Source of the DNA: Pseudomonas lactucae
GTDB taxonomy: Bacteria > Pseudomonadota > Gammaproteobacteria > Pseudomonadales > Pseudomonadaceae
Direction of reading: 5' to 3'
Length of the DNA: 32,688 bases
NCBI RefSeq assembly: GCF_016937615.1
Contig: NZ_JAFHKI010000174.1
Coordinates: 1-32,688, forward strand
The position numbers were made by a program, and so were the translations under genes. Shown piece by piece: positions 14,150 to 22,471 of the stretch. Under the pieces are notes generated by a model that worked only from the letters and a program-made list of their open reading frames with translations, had not been told where the DNA came from and ran no database searches. Position 1 is the first letter of the stretch; the number at the start of each line of letters is the position of its first letter.

Positions 14150-15112
14150 ATGAACCTTATTCAACGTATCGACGCGCTGCTGCCACAGACCCAATGCGGC
14201 AAATGCGGGCATCCGGGCTGCAAGCCCTACGCCGAAGGCATTGCCGCGGGCGAGGCGATCAACAAGTGCCCGCCGGGTGGGCAGGAAACCATTATCGGCT
14301 TGTCGCAGTTACTGAGTGTGCCAGTGCTGGAACTGGACGCGACTCGCGGCGAGGCGCCTGCGCAAGTGGCCTATATCCGTGAGGCTGAATGCATCGGCTG
14401 CACCAAGTGCATCCAGGCATGCCCGGTGGACGCCATCGTCGGCGCGGCCAAATTGATGCACACGGTAATTAGCGACGAATGCACGGGCTGCGACCTGTGC
14501 GTCGCGCCCTGCCCGGTGGACTGCATCGAAATGCGCCCGCCAACATCAGTGCTGCCGATTGTGGGCGGCCTGGCGGCGAGCGACGAGCAGCGCCGCGAAC
14601 GCAACGTCAAACGCAACCGGGCACGCCGGCGCTTCGAGCAACGTAACGGGCGCCTGCAACGGGAAGAAGCACACCGACTGGCCGAGCGCCTGGCCAGGGC
14701 CAAGCGTCCGACGGCCCTGGAGCCGGTTCAACACGATGCGGTAGAGGCGGCACTGGACGCTGCGGTGAAAAAAGCCAAGATCAACGTCGCGATGAGTCGT
14801 GCCCAGTTGCACAAATCGCTAAAGGCATTTGGACATCCACCGACGTTTGAGCAACAGTCGCAATTGATCGTGTTACAACAGCAGTTTGAAGCGGCGGAGC
14901 TGGCGTTGGCGGCCATTGAGGCTGGCAGCACACCCGCAATGCCGCTACCGGCTCGCAACAGTGCCGATCTCAAACGCGCCAAGATCGAGCTGGCAATGCG
15001 GCGCGCCGAACTGAAAAAAGCCCAGGACCAGCAAGCCGACACGCGGCAGTTGGCCGACGCGCAGCAACGCCTGGATGAAGCGCAACGCCAGGTAGACGCC
15101 CATGGCGCTTGA
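14150..15112 (+). CDS. rnfB: RnfB/RsxB-like iron-sulfur protein without membrane anchor
   Basis: 320-aa protein. Residues 1-125 match RnfB: an Fe-S domain with C16, C19, C24 and C40 (CGKCGHPGC...), then two [4Fe-4S] motifs C81-x2-C-x2-C-x3-C and C111-x2-C-x2-C-x3-C. Usual RnfB has an N-terminal membrane helix of about 25 residues; here the protein begins at the Fe-S domain and no hydrophobic segment precedes it in frame. Residues about 150-320 form an Arg/Gln/Ala-rich helical tail with a repeated pattern (KAKINVAMSRAQLHK, RAKIELAMRRAELKK) like RnfC tails. No rnfA, C, D, G or E is adjacent; nth follows 48 nt later. It is probably a soluble electron carrier. Confidence 0.88.
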   Translation: MNLIQRIDALLPQTQCGKCGHPGCKPYAEGIAAGEAINKCPPGGQETIIGLSQLLSVPVLELDATRGEAPAQVAYIREAECIGCTKCIQACPVDAIVGAAKLMHTVISDECTGCDLCVAPCPVDCIEMRPPTSVLPIVGGLAASDEQRRERNVKRNRARRRFEQRNGRLQREEAHRLAERLARAKRPTALEPVQHDAVEAALDAAVKKAKINVAMSRAQLHKSLKAFGHPPTFEQQSQLIVLQQQFEAAELALAAIEAGSTPAMPLPARNSADLKRAKIELAMRRAELKKAQDQQADTRQLADAQQRLDEAQRQVDAHGA

Positions 15113-15160
15113 ACCACGACTCGAAACGACGCTGAACGCCCGCAAGGAACCCTCCGCCGT

Positions 15161-15799
15161 ATGAACGCCGCAAAACGCCTGGAAATTTTCCGCCGGTTTC
15201 ACGAAGACAATCCGGAGCCCAAGACCGAACTGGCCTACACCTCCCCGTTCGAGTTGCTGATTGCGGTGATCCTGTCTGCTCAGTCCACCGACGTTGGCGT
15301 CAACAAGGCCACCGCCAAGCTGTACCCCGTGGCCAACACCCCGGAGGCCATCTATGCCCTGGGCGTGGACGGTTTGTCGGAATACATCAAGACCATCGGT
15401 CTGTACAACAGTAAGGCCAAGAATGTCATCGAAACCTGCCGCCTGTTGATCGAACAGCATGGCAGTGAAGTGCCGCAAACGCGCGAGGCGCTGGAAGCGT
15501 TGCCGGGGGTGGGCCGCAAAACCGCGAACGTGGTGCTCAATACCGCGTTTCGGCAACTGACCATGGCCGTGGACACTCACATTTTCAGGGTCAGCAATCG
15601 CACCGGCATTGCTCGCGGCAAAAACGTGGTGGAGGTGGAAAAACAGCTGATGAAGTTTGTACCCAAGCCTTACCTACTGGACTCCCACCACTGGCTCATC
15701 CTTCACGGACGCTACGTGTGCCAGGCTCGCAAGCCGCGCTGTGGCAGTTGCCGTATCGAGGACCTATGCGAATACAAAGACAAAACTTCCGACGATTGA
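15161..15799 (+). CDS. nth: Endonuclease III (Nth), DNA glycosylase/AP lyase
   Basis: 212-aa bifunctional glycosylase that removes oxidised pyrimidines. It has the helix-hairpin-helix LPGVGRKTANVV with catalytic Lys120, Asp138 in VDTHIFRVSNR, and the four-Cys [4Fe-4S] cluster loop near the C-terminus (C-x6-C-x2-C-x5-C, CQARKPRCGSCRIEDLC). Length is standard. It follows rnfB by 48 nt and is probably co-transcribed with it. In P. aeruginosa it ends the rnf operon; here the other rnf genes are missing. Confidence 0.96.
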   Translation: MNAAKRLEIFRRFHEDNPEPKTELAYTSPFELLIAVILSAQSTDVGVNKATAKLYPVANTPEAIYALGVDGLSEYIKTIGLYNSKAKNVIETCRLLIEQHGSEVPQTREALEALPGVGRKTANVVLNTAFRQLTMAVDTHIFRVSNRTGIARGKNVVEVEKQLMKFVPKPYLLDSHHWLILHGRYVCQARKPRCGSCRIEDLCEYKDKTSDD

Positions 15800-15810
15800 G
15801 GGTCTATAGC

Positions 15811-15845
15811 TTTTTTCGATCTTCCGATTGAAAAAATCTTTTTTA
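15811..15845 (+). terminator. Possible AT-rich terminator after nth
   Basis: TTTTTTCGATC ... GATTGAAAAAA with loop TTCC, then TCTTTTTT. The stem is weak in G/C, so function is uncertain. Confidence 0.4.
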
Positions 15846-15906
15846 CCCATCCTCGGATTATCGTTATAAGGAGCGCCAACGGCAGTCTTAGCCTGGAGTT
15901 AACCTT

Positions 15907-16089
15907 ATGAGCACTGGCAAGGAACAACTGGAAGTAGATGACCTCGTCGAGTCCGATGAGGATGACGTGGCAGAGCCTGTCGTAGTGGAAGTCGCCAAAA
16001 CCAATCTAAGCAAACGCCGCACCATCGACAATCTGCTGGAAGAGCGACGTTTGCAAAAACAATTGGCCGATTACGACTTCGATCTCTGA
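15907..16089 (+). CDS. PA3496-family small acidic protein
   Basis: 60-aa protein with an acidic N-terminal half (VDDLVESDEDDVAEP) and a basic helix (SKRRTIDNLLEERRLQKQL) ending in a short acidic tail (YDFDL). It matches a small Pseudomonas family that follows nth (PA3496), sometimes labelled putative envelope integrity; its role is not known. GGAG precedes the ATG, and a terminator follows. It could be an RNA-polymerase- or membrane-associated modulator, but nothing in the sequence shows this. Confidence 0.8.
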   Translation: MSTGKEQLEVDDLVESDEDDVAEPVVVEVAKTNLSKRRTIDNLLEERRLQKQLADYDFDL

Positions 16090-16107
16090 TCAGGCAGTCG
16101 ACGGCCG

Positions 16108-16133
16108 GAAGCCTCCCTCACGGAGGCTTTTTC
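16108..16133 (+). terminator. Terminator after the PA3496-like gene
   Basis: AAGCCTCC, loop CTCAC, GGAGGCTT followed by TTTCT; between convergent genes. Confidence 0.88.
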
Positions 16134-16165
16134 TGCCGGGTACCCTGGATAGGCGTTGAACGTCT

Positions 16166-16798
16166 CTAAACCAACCCGTTGCGCTGGGCCAGCTCGATCA
16201 GGTCCACCAGGGATCGCGCATTGAGCTTGAGCAGCAGGCGAGTCTTGTAGGTGCTCACGGTTTTGTTACTGAGAAACATACCGTCGGCAATCTCCTTATT
16301 GGTCTTGCCCCGCGCCAATTGCTGCAACACCATCATCTCGCGGCCCGAAAGGCGCTCGACCATATCGGCTTCACTGGCATTGCCCATGGTGGAGCGCACT
16401 GAATTGAGCGCCTGGTTCGGGAAGTAGCTGTAGCCCGACAGGACAGCCTTGATCGCACTCAGCAACTCCGTCAGGTCCTGTTGCTTGCACACATAGCCCG
16501 CCGCCCCCGCCTGCATGCAGCGCATGGAAAAATGCCCAGGGGCCTGGGACGTGAGCACCAGCACCTTGAATGGTGCAGGTTGCTTTGTAGACGACAACCG
16601 GCAAATAACTTCCAGACCGTCAAGTTGGGGGATCCCAATATCCAGTATGACAATATCCGGCATATGCTCCCGTGCAAGCTGCAACGCATCGACACCGTTA
16701 TCAGTCTCGGCAACGACCTCATAACCATGACGCTCCATTAGCATACGCACAGCAAGACGAATGACAGGATGATCATCCACGATCAGCACTTTATTCAT
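16166..16798 (-). CDS. BvgA/EvgA-type response regulator (orphan)
   Basis: 210-aa two-component response regulator. The receiver domain has VDDHP (D8, D9), phospho-acceptor D53 (VILDIGIP), the switch Thr in VLVLTSQ and Lys in YVCKQ. The C-terminal LuxR-type HTH is RLSGREMMVLQQLARGKTNKEIADGMFLSNKTVSTYKTRLLLKL (described by key residues KEIAD and NKTVSTYKTRL). Overall it is close to Bordetella BvgA and P. aeruginosa RocA1. A TTG start 12 nt upstream exists, but ATG 16798 gives the family N-terminus (MNKVLIVDDH). No sensor kinase is near, so its partner is elsewhere. Upstream is a 600-nt intergenic region with BvgA/EvgA-like octamers. Confidence 0.92.
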   Translation of the reverse strand: MNKVLIVDDHPVIRLAVRMLMERHGYEVVAETDNGVDALQLAREHMPDIVILDIGIPQLDGLEVICRLSSTKQPAPFKVLVLTSQAPGHFSMRCMQAGAAGYVCKQQDLTELLSAIKAVLSGYSYFPNQALNSVRSTMGNASEADMVERLSGREMMVLQQLARGKTNKEIADGMFLSNKTVSTYKTRLLLKLNARSLVDLIELAQRNGLV

Positions 16799-16810
16799 GA
16801 GAAAGTCCAA

Positions 16811-17368
16811 TTTCGCTGTTCGAATTATTTAGAGCAAGCACAATAGCCTAGTCGTTTCCTAGTTGGCATAGCGCTCCCCCCCGAGCAACAGCAAGCAGAG
16901 ACATGAGCCACAGCGATAAAGGAATTGCCCTACAAAAAACCGCCCGACTGGATGTATCCAGTTTTATGGAGACTTTCAGACCTTTCCGGGACTCTACATA
17001 TTTTGAGTGAAATCTATAGGTACTGCGGGACAGAAGGTAAACGTACCGCACAGTACTTTCAGGAAATACCCCTTGCCCATCCCTTAAGCACGTTGAGCGC
17101 GGCCGTATAACATTGATAGTTTCAGTTCCATTTAACATATTCATTTACATCCTTATTTCCTACAGAATCTTCACCAAGCCACACACTTACCTCTCTGCAT
17201 GAGTGAACTTTCTGTAAGACTAGTTCCTACATAGGTGTAAACAATTCATTCAATCCTACACCTATCAATGGCTACGGATTTAAATAAACCTGATAAACGT
17301 TTATCGACTCAAAGCTCGACGCGCAGTTAAAACAAACCTAAACATTGCGCATCCACCTGAATTTTTCC
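16811..17368. other. Long AT-rich intergenic region with EvgA-like octamers and hairpins
   Basis: No supported gene. It contains TTTCCTA (16855-16861), TTCCTACA (17157-17164 and 17224-17231), ATCCTACA (17253-17260) and GTCTTACA (reverse, 17213-17220), all resembling BvgA/EvgA half-sites. It also holds a perfect 9-bp inverted repeat ATAGGTGTA/TACACCTAT (17231-17265), a 7-bp palindrome ACTGGAT-GT-ATCCAGT (16947-16962) and a GTACTGCGG/CCGCACAGTAC hairpin (17020-17056). It could be an autoregulatory region, a small RNA, or the remnant of a deleted gene. Confidence 0.5.
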
Positions 17369-17404
17369 CAAAAAAAATGGCCCCTAGAACAAGGGGCATT
17401 TTTT
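17369..17404 (-). terminator. Terminator of argG
   Basis: On the minus strand AATGCCCC, loop, GGGGCcATT, then eight Ts; 16 nt after the argG stop. Confidence 0.88.
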
Positions 17405-17420
17405 ACAGCGGGTGCGGCAT

Positions 17421-18638
17421 TCAGAACAACGAACGACCTTTGTTGGCCGCGATGCGCATGCGCAGGGCGTTCAACTTGATAAAGCCCGCTGCGTCAGCCT
17501 GGTTGTAGGCGCCACCGTCTTCTTCGAAAGTAGCGATGTTGGCATCGAACAGCGAATCATCCGACTTGCGACCGGTGACGATCACGTTGCCTTTGTACAG
17601 TTTCAGGCGCACAACGCCGTTCACGTGAGCCTGGGAGGCGTCGATCATCTGCTGCAGCATCAGACGCTCAGGGCTCCACCAGTAGCCGGTGTAGATCAGG
17701 CTGGCGTACTTGGGCATCAGCTCGTCTTTGAGGTGAGCGACTTCGCGGTCCAGGGTGATGGACTCAATGGCGCGGTGAGCGCGCAGCATGATGGTGCCGC
17801 CTGGGGTTTCGTAGCAACCACGGGACTTCATGCCCACGTAACGGTTCTCGACAATGTCGAGGCGGCCGATACCATGTTCGCCGCCGATACGGTTCAGGGT
17901 CGCCAGCACGGTGGCCGGGGTCATGTCGACGCCATCCAGCGCGACGATGTCGCCGTTGCGGTAGGTCAGTTCCAGGTACTGTGGCTTGTCTGGCGCGTTC
18001 TCCGGGGAGACGGTCCATTTCCACATGTCTTCTTCGTGCTCGGTCCAGGTGTCTTCCAGCACGCCGCCTTCATAGGAGATGTGCAGCAGGTTGGCGTCCA
18101 TCGAGTACGGGGACTTCTTCTTGCCATGGCGCTCGATCGGAATCGCGTGCTTCTCGGCGTAATCCATCAGTTTTTCACGGGACAGCAGGTCCCATTCACG
18201 CCAGGGCGCAATCACTTTCACGCCTGGTTTGAGGGCGTAGGCACCCAGTTCGAAACGCACCTGGTCGTTGCCTTTACCGGTCGCGCCATGGGAAATGGCG
18301 TCAGCGCCGGTTTCGTTGGCGATTTCGATCAGACGCTTGGCGATCAGTGGACGTGCGATGGAGGTACCCAGCAGGTACTCGCCTTCGTAGACGGTGTTGG
18401 CGCGAAACATCGGGAAGACGAAATCGCGGACGAATTCTTCGCGCAGGTCATCAATGTAGATCTCTTTCACGCCCATGGCTTGCGCCTTGGCACGTGCAGG
18501 TTCGACCTCTTCGCCCTGACCCAGGTCAGCGGTGAAGGTCACCACTTCACAGTTATAAGTATCCTGCAGCCACTTGAGGATCACCGAAGTGTCCAGGCCG
18601 CCGGAATACGCGAGAACGACCTTGTTTACGTCGGCCAT
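17421..18638 (-). CDS. argG: Argininosuccinate synthase
   Basis: 405-aa enzyme that condenses citrulline and aspartate with ATP in arginine synthesis. The PP-loop AYSGGLDTS (10-18) binds ATP; LGQGEEVEPARAKA and the SHGATGKGNDQVRFE segment are family signatures. Start ATG 18638 with GGAGTG 7-10 nt upstream. Its substrate citrulline is made by ArgF, encoded 8 kb away in this window. Downstream lies the long intergenic region; motY is upstream on the same strand. A long plus-strand open frame across it (17412-19478) is only a shadow. Confidence 0.98.
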   Translation of the reverse strand: MADVNKVVLAYSGGLDTSVILKWLQDTYNCEVVTFTADLGQGEEVEPARAKAQAMGVKEIYIDDLREEFVRDFVFPMFRANTVYEGEYLLGTSIARPLIAKRLIEIANETGADAISHGATGKGNDQVRFELGAYALKPGVKVIAPWREWDLLSREKLMDYAEKHAIPIERHGKKKSPYSMDANLLHISYEGGVLEDTWTEHEEDMWKWTVSPENAPDKPQYLELTYRNGDIVALDGVDMTPATVLATLNRIGGEHGIGRLDIVENRYVGMKSRGCYETPGGTIMLRAHRAIESITLDREVAHLKDELMPKYASLIYTGYWWSPERLMLQQMIDASQAHVNGVVRLKLYKGNVIVTGRKSDDSLFDANIATFEEDGGAYNQADAAGFIKLNALRMRIAANKGRSLF

Positions 18639-18767
18639 GCCATCACTCCACGGGGTTGTACGGAAAGGCGTCGATTCTACCGACCAAAACCGCGAATTTA
18701 CAGGGGCGCGACAGCAAATGAAGATAAAGCGACAGATTATGTCGAGCGAGCGACCGATGGCCGCACG

Positions 18768-19674
18768 TCAGGACGTGTGCGCAGGGTTGCTCGGACCTGT
18801 GGCCTGGGGGGCGGGTTTCTCGGGGGCAGCCACACGCTCAAGCTGAATATTAACCCGGCGGTTGCGGGCCCGGTTGGCGGCATTGGTGTTGGGTACCAAG
18901 GGGTAGCTCTCGCCATGGAAACGCAGAGTGATCTGCGATTCCTGGATGCCATTGGCCTTGAAGTAGTCCATCACCGCCAACGCGCGACGGCGCGAGACAT
19001 CACGGTTGCTCAGGCGATTGCCGCTGTTGTCCGAGTGGCCGTTCAACTCTATATGGTTGACGCTCGGATCAGCTTTCATGAACTCGATAATCACCGCAAG
19101 TTTCTGCTTGGCGGCTGCGTCCAGCTCGATGCCACCGCCGGGGAAGCCGACTTCGGTCTGCTTGACCTGATCGTAATTCATCGGCAACAGCTTGGCGGTG
19201 CACAGTTGATAATCGCTGAAGGCCTTGTTGAACTTGACCGGCAACAGGCGAATTTCCGAATAGCCACCGTCACGCCCGTAATGTCGGACGGTCGGCGAGC
19301 GTCGTCGAGCAAGCCATTGAACAGGCGCCCGGCCTGGGCCTGGGAACTGTTGAAAAGCACATCGCCACTGCCGGCCCGCACGGCCCCGAGGTTGATATCA
19401 CCGCGCCCCGGCTGCCACGGGGCGGCGGCGGCCAACAAGGTGGCGACCCGCCGCCCAGCGAGCCGTTATAGGCTTTGAGGCGAAACGTCGCCTGCTCACC
19501 GGCCCGGCGCACGAACTCACCCGAACCGAAGTCGGTGATCGGCTGGGTCAGGCGGCACTCGAATTTGTCACCTTCCACCTTCCACTCAATGTTCTCCAGA
19601 CGTGTCTGGAACGTGAGTGCCATCGCAGGCAGGCTGGCGAACACACTGAGCAGGGCTAGATAATGCTGGCGCAC
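18768..19674 (-). pseudogene. motY: motY-like gene with two frameshifts (flagellar sodium/proton motor T-ring, OmpA family)
   Basis: The gene encodes a MotY-like protein of about 300 aa but is read in three frames. Segment 1 (start GTG 19674, signal peptide ending SLPAMA, to about GSLGGGS) shifts at about 19443-19447, where TCG-GCC has become TCGCC. Segment 2 (LLAAAAPWQPGRGDINLG ... FNGLLDDAR) shifts at about 19290-19296, where CGCCCGACC has become CGCCGACC. Segment 3 (RHYGRDGGYSEIRLLPVKF ... VNIQLERV) is intact to the stop and contains the OmpA-like peptidoglycan-binding domain (IELNGHSDNSGN). Each shift is a loss of one base in a G/C run. No other decay is seen, so sequencing or assembly errors are a real alternative. 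In an intact gene it would serve the polar flagellar motor; neighbours argG and pyrC match P. aeruginosa PA3525-PA3527. Confidence 0.85.
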
Positions 19675-19830
19675 GGGAGGCTCCACTGGTTTCTACAACA
19701 CTTCAAAGCGTCATACATCGTTAAGGCATACCCACCGCTATCGGTCGCATCCTGCAAAACTTGATAGCGAGTGCCTGCAAGAGTCTTTTCCGGTAGCATT
19801 CCCACCAGATTGACCCGCCTGGAATCCCCA

Positions 19831-20877
19831 ATGTCCGACCGCCTGACCCTGCTGCGTCCCGACGACTGGCATATTCATCTTCGCGATGGTGCTGCGTTAC
19901 CCCAAACCGTGGCCGATGTTGCGCGTACGTTCGGCCGCGCCATCATCATGCCTAACCTGGTACCACCGGTCCGTAATGCCGCGCAAGCCGACGCCTATCG
20001 CCAGCGTATCCTCGCTGCGCGACCGGCCGGCAGCCGCTTCGAGCCGTTGATGGTGCTCTACCTGACCGACCGCACCCAGCCCGAAGAAATTCGTGAGGCC
20101 ATGGCCAGCGGTTTCGTGCACGCCGCCAAGCTGTACCCGGCCGGCGCGACCACCAACTCCGATTCCGGCGTGACCAGTATCGACAAGATCCTGCCGGCCA
20201 TCGAAGCCATGGCGCACGTTGGCATGCCACTGTTGATCCACGGCGAAGTCACCCGTGGCGACGTGGACGTGTTCGATCGCGAGAAGATCTTCATCGACGA
20301 GCACATGCGCCGCGTGGTCGAGCTGTTTCCGACCCTCAAGGTGGTGTTCGAGCACATCACCACGGCCGATGCCGTGCAGTTCGTCACCGAGGCTTCGGCC
20401 AACGTCGGCGCGACCATCACCGCGCATCACCTGCTCTATAACCGCAACCACATGCTGGTGGGCGGGATTCGGCCGCATTTCTATTGCCTGCCGATCCTCA
20501 AGCGCAACACCCATCAGGTGGCGCTGCTGGATGCCGCAACCAGCGGCAATCCGAAGTTCTTCCTCGGCACCGATTCCGCGCCCCACGCCCAGCACGCCAA
20601 GGAAGCCGCGTGCGGTTGCGCCGGCTGCTACACCGCGTTTGCCGCCATCGAGCTGTACGCCGAAGCGTTCGAACAGCGCAACGCCTTGGACAAACTTGAA
20701 GGTTTCGCCAGCCTCAACGGCCCGCGCTTCTATGGCCTGCCGGCGAATACAGACCGCATCACCCTGGTCCGCGAAGACTGGACCGCCCCCGCCAGCCTGC
20801 CCTTTGGCGAGCTGACTGTTATCCCGCTGCGCGCCGGTGAAACACTGCGCTGGCGCCTGCTGGAGGAAAGCAAGTGA
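19831..20877 (+). CDS. pyrC: Dihydroorotase
   Basis: 348-aa type II dihydroorotase that cyclises carbamoyl aspartate in pyrimidine synthesis. Metal ligands are His14 and His16 in WHIHLRDG and the carboxylated Lys100 in HAAKLYPAG; FFLGTDSAPHAQHAK carries the catalytic Asp. Start ATG 19831 gives MSDRLTLLRPDDWH; the frame is open upstream. The stop overlaps the rnt start by 4 nt (GTGA), indicating translational coupling. It is divergent from motY. Confidence 0.97.
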   Translation: MSDRLTLLRPDDWHIHLRDGAALPQTVADVARTFGRAIIMPNLVPPVRNAAQADAYRQRILAARPAGSRFEPLMVLYLTDRTQPEEIREAMASGFVHAAKLYPAGATTNSDSGVTSIDKILPAIEAMAHVGMPLLIHGEVTRGDVDVFDREKIFIDEHMRRVVELFPTLKVVFEHITTADAVQFVTEASANVGATITAHHLLYNRNHMLVGGIRPHFYCLPILKRNTHQVALLDAATSGNPKFFLGTDSAPHAQHAKEAACGCAGCYTAFAAIELYAEAFEQRNALDKLEGFASLNGPRFYGLPANTDRITLVREDWTAPASLPFGELTVIPLRAGETLRWRLLEESK

Positions 20878-21548
20878 GTGAAGACCATTACGATGACGAC
20901 CAGGAACACGGCGGCGGCGGTGGCTCGCGCCACCCGATGGCCGAACGTTTCCGAGGCTACCTGCCTGTCGTTATCGACGTAGAAACCGGTGGCTTCAATT
21001 GCGCCACCGATGCATTGCTGGAAATTGCCGCCACGACCATTGGCATGGATGAACAGGGTTTTGTGTATCCAGAACATACCCACTTCTTCCGCGTCGAGCC
21101 GTTTGAAGGCGCCAATATCGAAGCCGCCGCCCTGGAATTCACCGGGATCAAGCTCGATCACCCGCTGCGCATGGCGGTGAGTGAAGAAGCGGCTCTGACC
21201 GATATCTTCCGCGGTGTGCGCAAGGCATTGAAGGCCAATGGCTGCAAACGCGCGATCCTGGTCGGGCACAACAGCAGCTTCGACCTGGGCTTCCTGAATG
21301 CCGCCGTGGCGCGCCTGGACATGAAGCGCAACCCGTTCCACCCGTTCTCCAGCTTCGACACCGCGACCCTCGCCGGCCTCGCCTACGGTCAGACCGTACT
21401 GGCCAAAGCCTGCCAGGCAGCCGGAATCGATTTTGACGGGCGTGAGGCCCACTCGGCCCGCTACGACACCGAGAAGACCGCCGAGCTGTTCTGCGGCATC
21501 GTCAATCGCTGGAAGCAGATGGGCGGATGGGAAGATTTCGGCGACTGA
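20874..21548 (+). CDS. rnt: Ribonuclease T
   Basis: 224-aa DEDDh 3'-5' exonuclease that trims stable RNA 3' ends and turns over tRNA CCA ends. Motifs are VIDVETGGFN (D, E), LVGHNSSFDLGF (D) and HSARYDTEKTAELF (H, D). The start is GTG at 20874, overlapping the pyrC TGA, with GGAGG just upstream. The N-terminal 20 residues are acidic and Gly-rich (DDDQEHGGGGG), as in Pseudomonas Rnt. A bidirectional terminator follows. Confidence 0.96.
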   Translation: MSEDHYDDDQEHGGGGGSRHPMAERFRGYLPVVIDVETGGFNCATDALLEIAATTIGMDEQGFVYPEHTHFFRVEPFEGANIEAAALEFTGIKLDHPLRMAVSEEAALTDIFRGVRKALKANGCKRAILVGHNSSFDLGFLNAAVARLDMKRNPFHPFSSFDTATLAGLAYGQTVLAKACQAAGIDFDGREAHSARYDTEKTAELFCGIVNRWKQMGGWEDFGD

Positions 21549-21578
21549 GCGTCTCCTGAACGCGCCGCGCTCTCCCAT

Positions 21579-21610
21579 AAAAAAACCGGCCCTCTCAGGC
21601 CGGTTTTTTT
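21579..21610. terminator. Bidirectional terminator between rnt and the peroxiredoxin gene
   Basis: AAAAAAACCGGCC, loop CTCTCA, GGCCGGTTTTTTT; serves both convergent genes. Confidence 0.92.
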
Positions 21611-21626
21611 GTACCTCGATTCCGGC

Positions 21627-22229
21627 TTACAGCTTGCCGGCATTCTCGGTCAGGTAAGCCGCAACGCCTTCTGGCGAAGCGTTCATGCCCTTGTCGCCTT
21701 TCTTCCAGTTGGCAGGGCAGACTTCACCGTGCTCTTCGTGGAATTGCAGCGCGTCGACCAGGCGGATCAGCTCTTCCATGTTACGGCCCAGTGGCAGGTC
21801 GTTGATGATCTGCGAGCGCACAACGCCCTTGTCATCGATCAGGAAGGCGCCACGGAACGCCACGCCGCCTTCGGACTCAACGTCGTAGGCCTTGGCGATG
21901 TCGTGCTTCATGTCGGCAGCCATGGTGTATTTGACTTTGCCGATGCCGCCATCATTGATGGCGGTGTTGCGCCAGGCGTTGTGGGTGAAATGGGAGTCGA
22001 TGGAAACGGCGACCACTTCAACGTTACGCGCCTTGAAATCGTCCATGCGGTGATCCAGTGCGATCAGTTCCGAAGGGCACACGAAAGTGAAGTCCAGCGG
22101 GTAGAAGAACACCAGGCCGTATTTGCCTTTGATGGCTTCGGACAGTTTGAAGCTGTCAACGATTTCGCCATTGCCGAGGACGGCAGGTACATCGAAATCC
22201 GGGGCTTGTTTGCCGACGAGTACGCTCAT
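21627..22229 (-). CDS. tsaA: 2-Cys peroxiredoxin (AhpC/TSA type)
   Basis: 200-aa thiol peroxidase that reduces hydrogen peroxide and organic peroxides in the cytoplasm. Peroxidatic Cys51 is in DFTFVCPSE and resolving Cys171 in GEVCPANW. The C-terminal YLTENAGKL tail lacks the YF motif of over-oxidation-sensitive forms. It corresponds to PA3529 in the conserved rnt-tsaA-bfd order. The promoter lies in the 240 nt to bfd, which diverge. Confidence 0.93.
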   Translation of the reverse strand: MSVLVGKQAPDFDVPAVLGNGEIVDSFKLSEAIKGKYGLVFFYPLDFTFVCPSELIALDHRMDDFKARNVEVVAVSIDSHFTHNAWRNTAINDGGIGKVKYTMAADMKHDIAKAYDVESEGGVAFRGAFLIDDKGVVRSQIINDLPLGRNMEELIRLVDALQFHEEHGEVCPANWKKGDKGMNASPEGVAAYLTENAGKL

Positions 22230-22403
22230 TGGGTATCTCCTGATGTAAGGGTGACGATTGAAGTAAAAGGACTGGCCTTGAGTCTGCCGCGTTTAAGCGA
22301 CAGACCTGTGACGCAGTCACGCTTCGTGAAGACCGATCATCATACACGGAAAAAACCGTTCGTCAGCGCGCGGGCGAGTCCGGCAAATAACGACGAATCT
22401 ACT

Positions 22404-22423
22404 TTGACAATCATTCTCGTTAA
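22404..22423. promoter_or_regulatory. Fur-like box before bfd
   Basis: GACAATCATTCTCGTTA resembles the second half of the Fur consensus (ATAATCATTATC; here ACAATCATTCTC). It is about 50-70 nt upstream of the bfd start, as expected for an iron-starvation-induced bfd. Confidence 0.65.
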
Positions 22424-22471
22424 CATTAAGATCCATCGCACTTAAGCCTTAACCCGCGACGGTTCTCCCTT

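Noticed and set aside
11804..14212. 802-aa minus-strand open frame opposite metG
   Set aside because: A compositional shadow of a GC-rich gene; the plus strand encodes a complete methionyl-tRNA synthetase.
16925..17110. 61-aa plus-strand ORF in the regulator/argG gap
   Set aside because: No ribosome site, odd composition, and it crosses the hairpins; more likely non-coding.
17412..19478. 688-aa plus-strand open frame opposite argG and motY
   Set aside because: Antisense shadow; no ribosome site and no recognisable domain, while the minus strand has ArgG and MotY.
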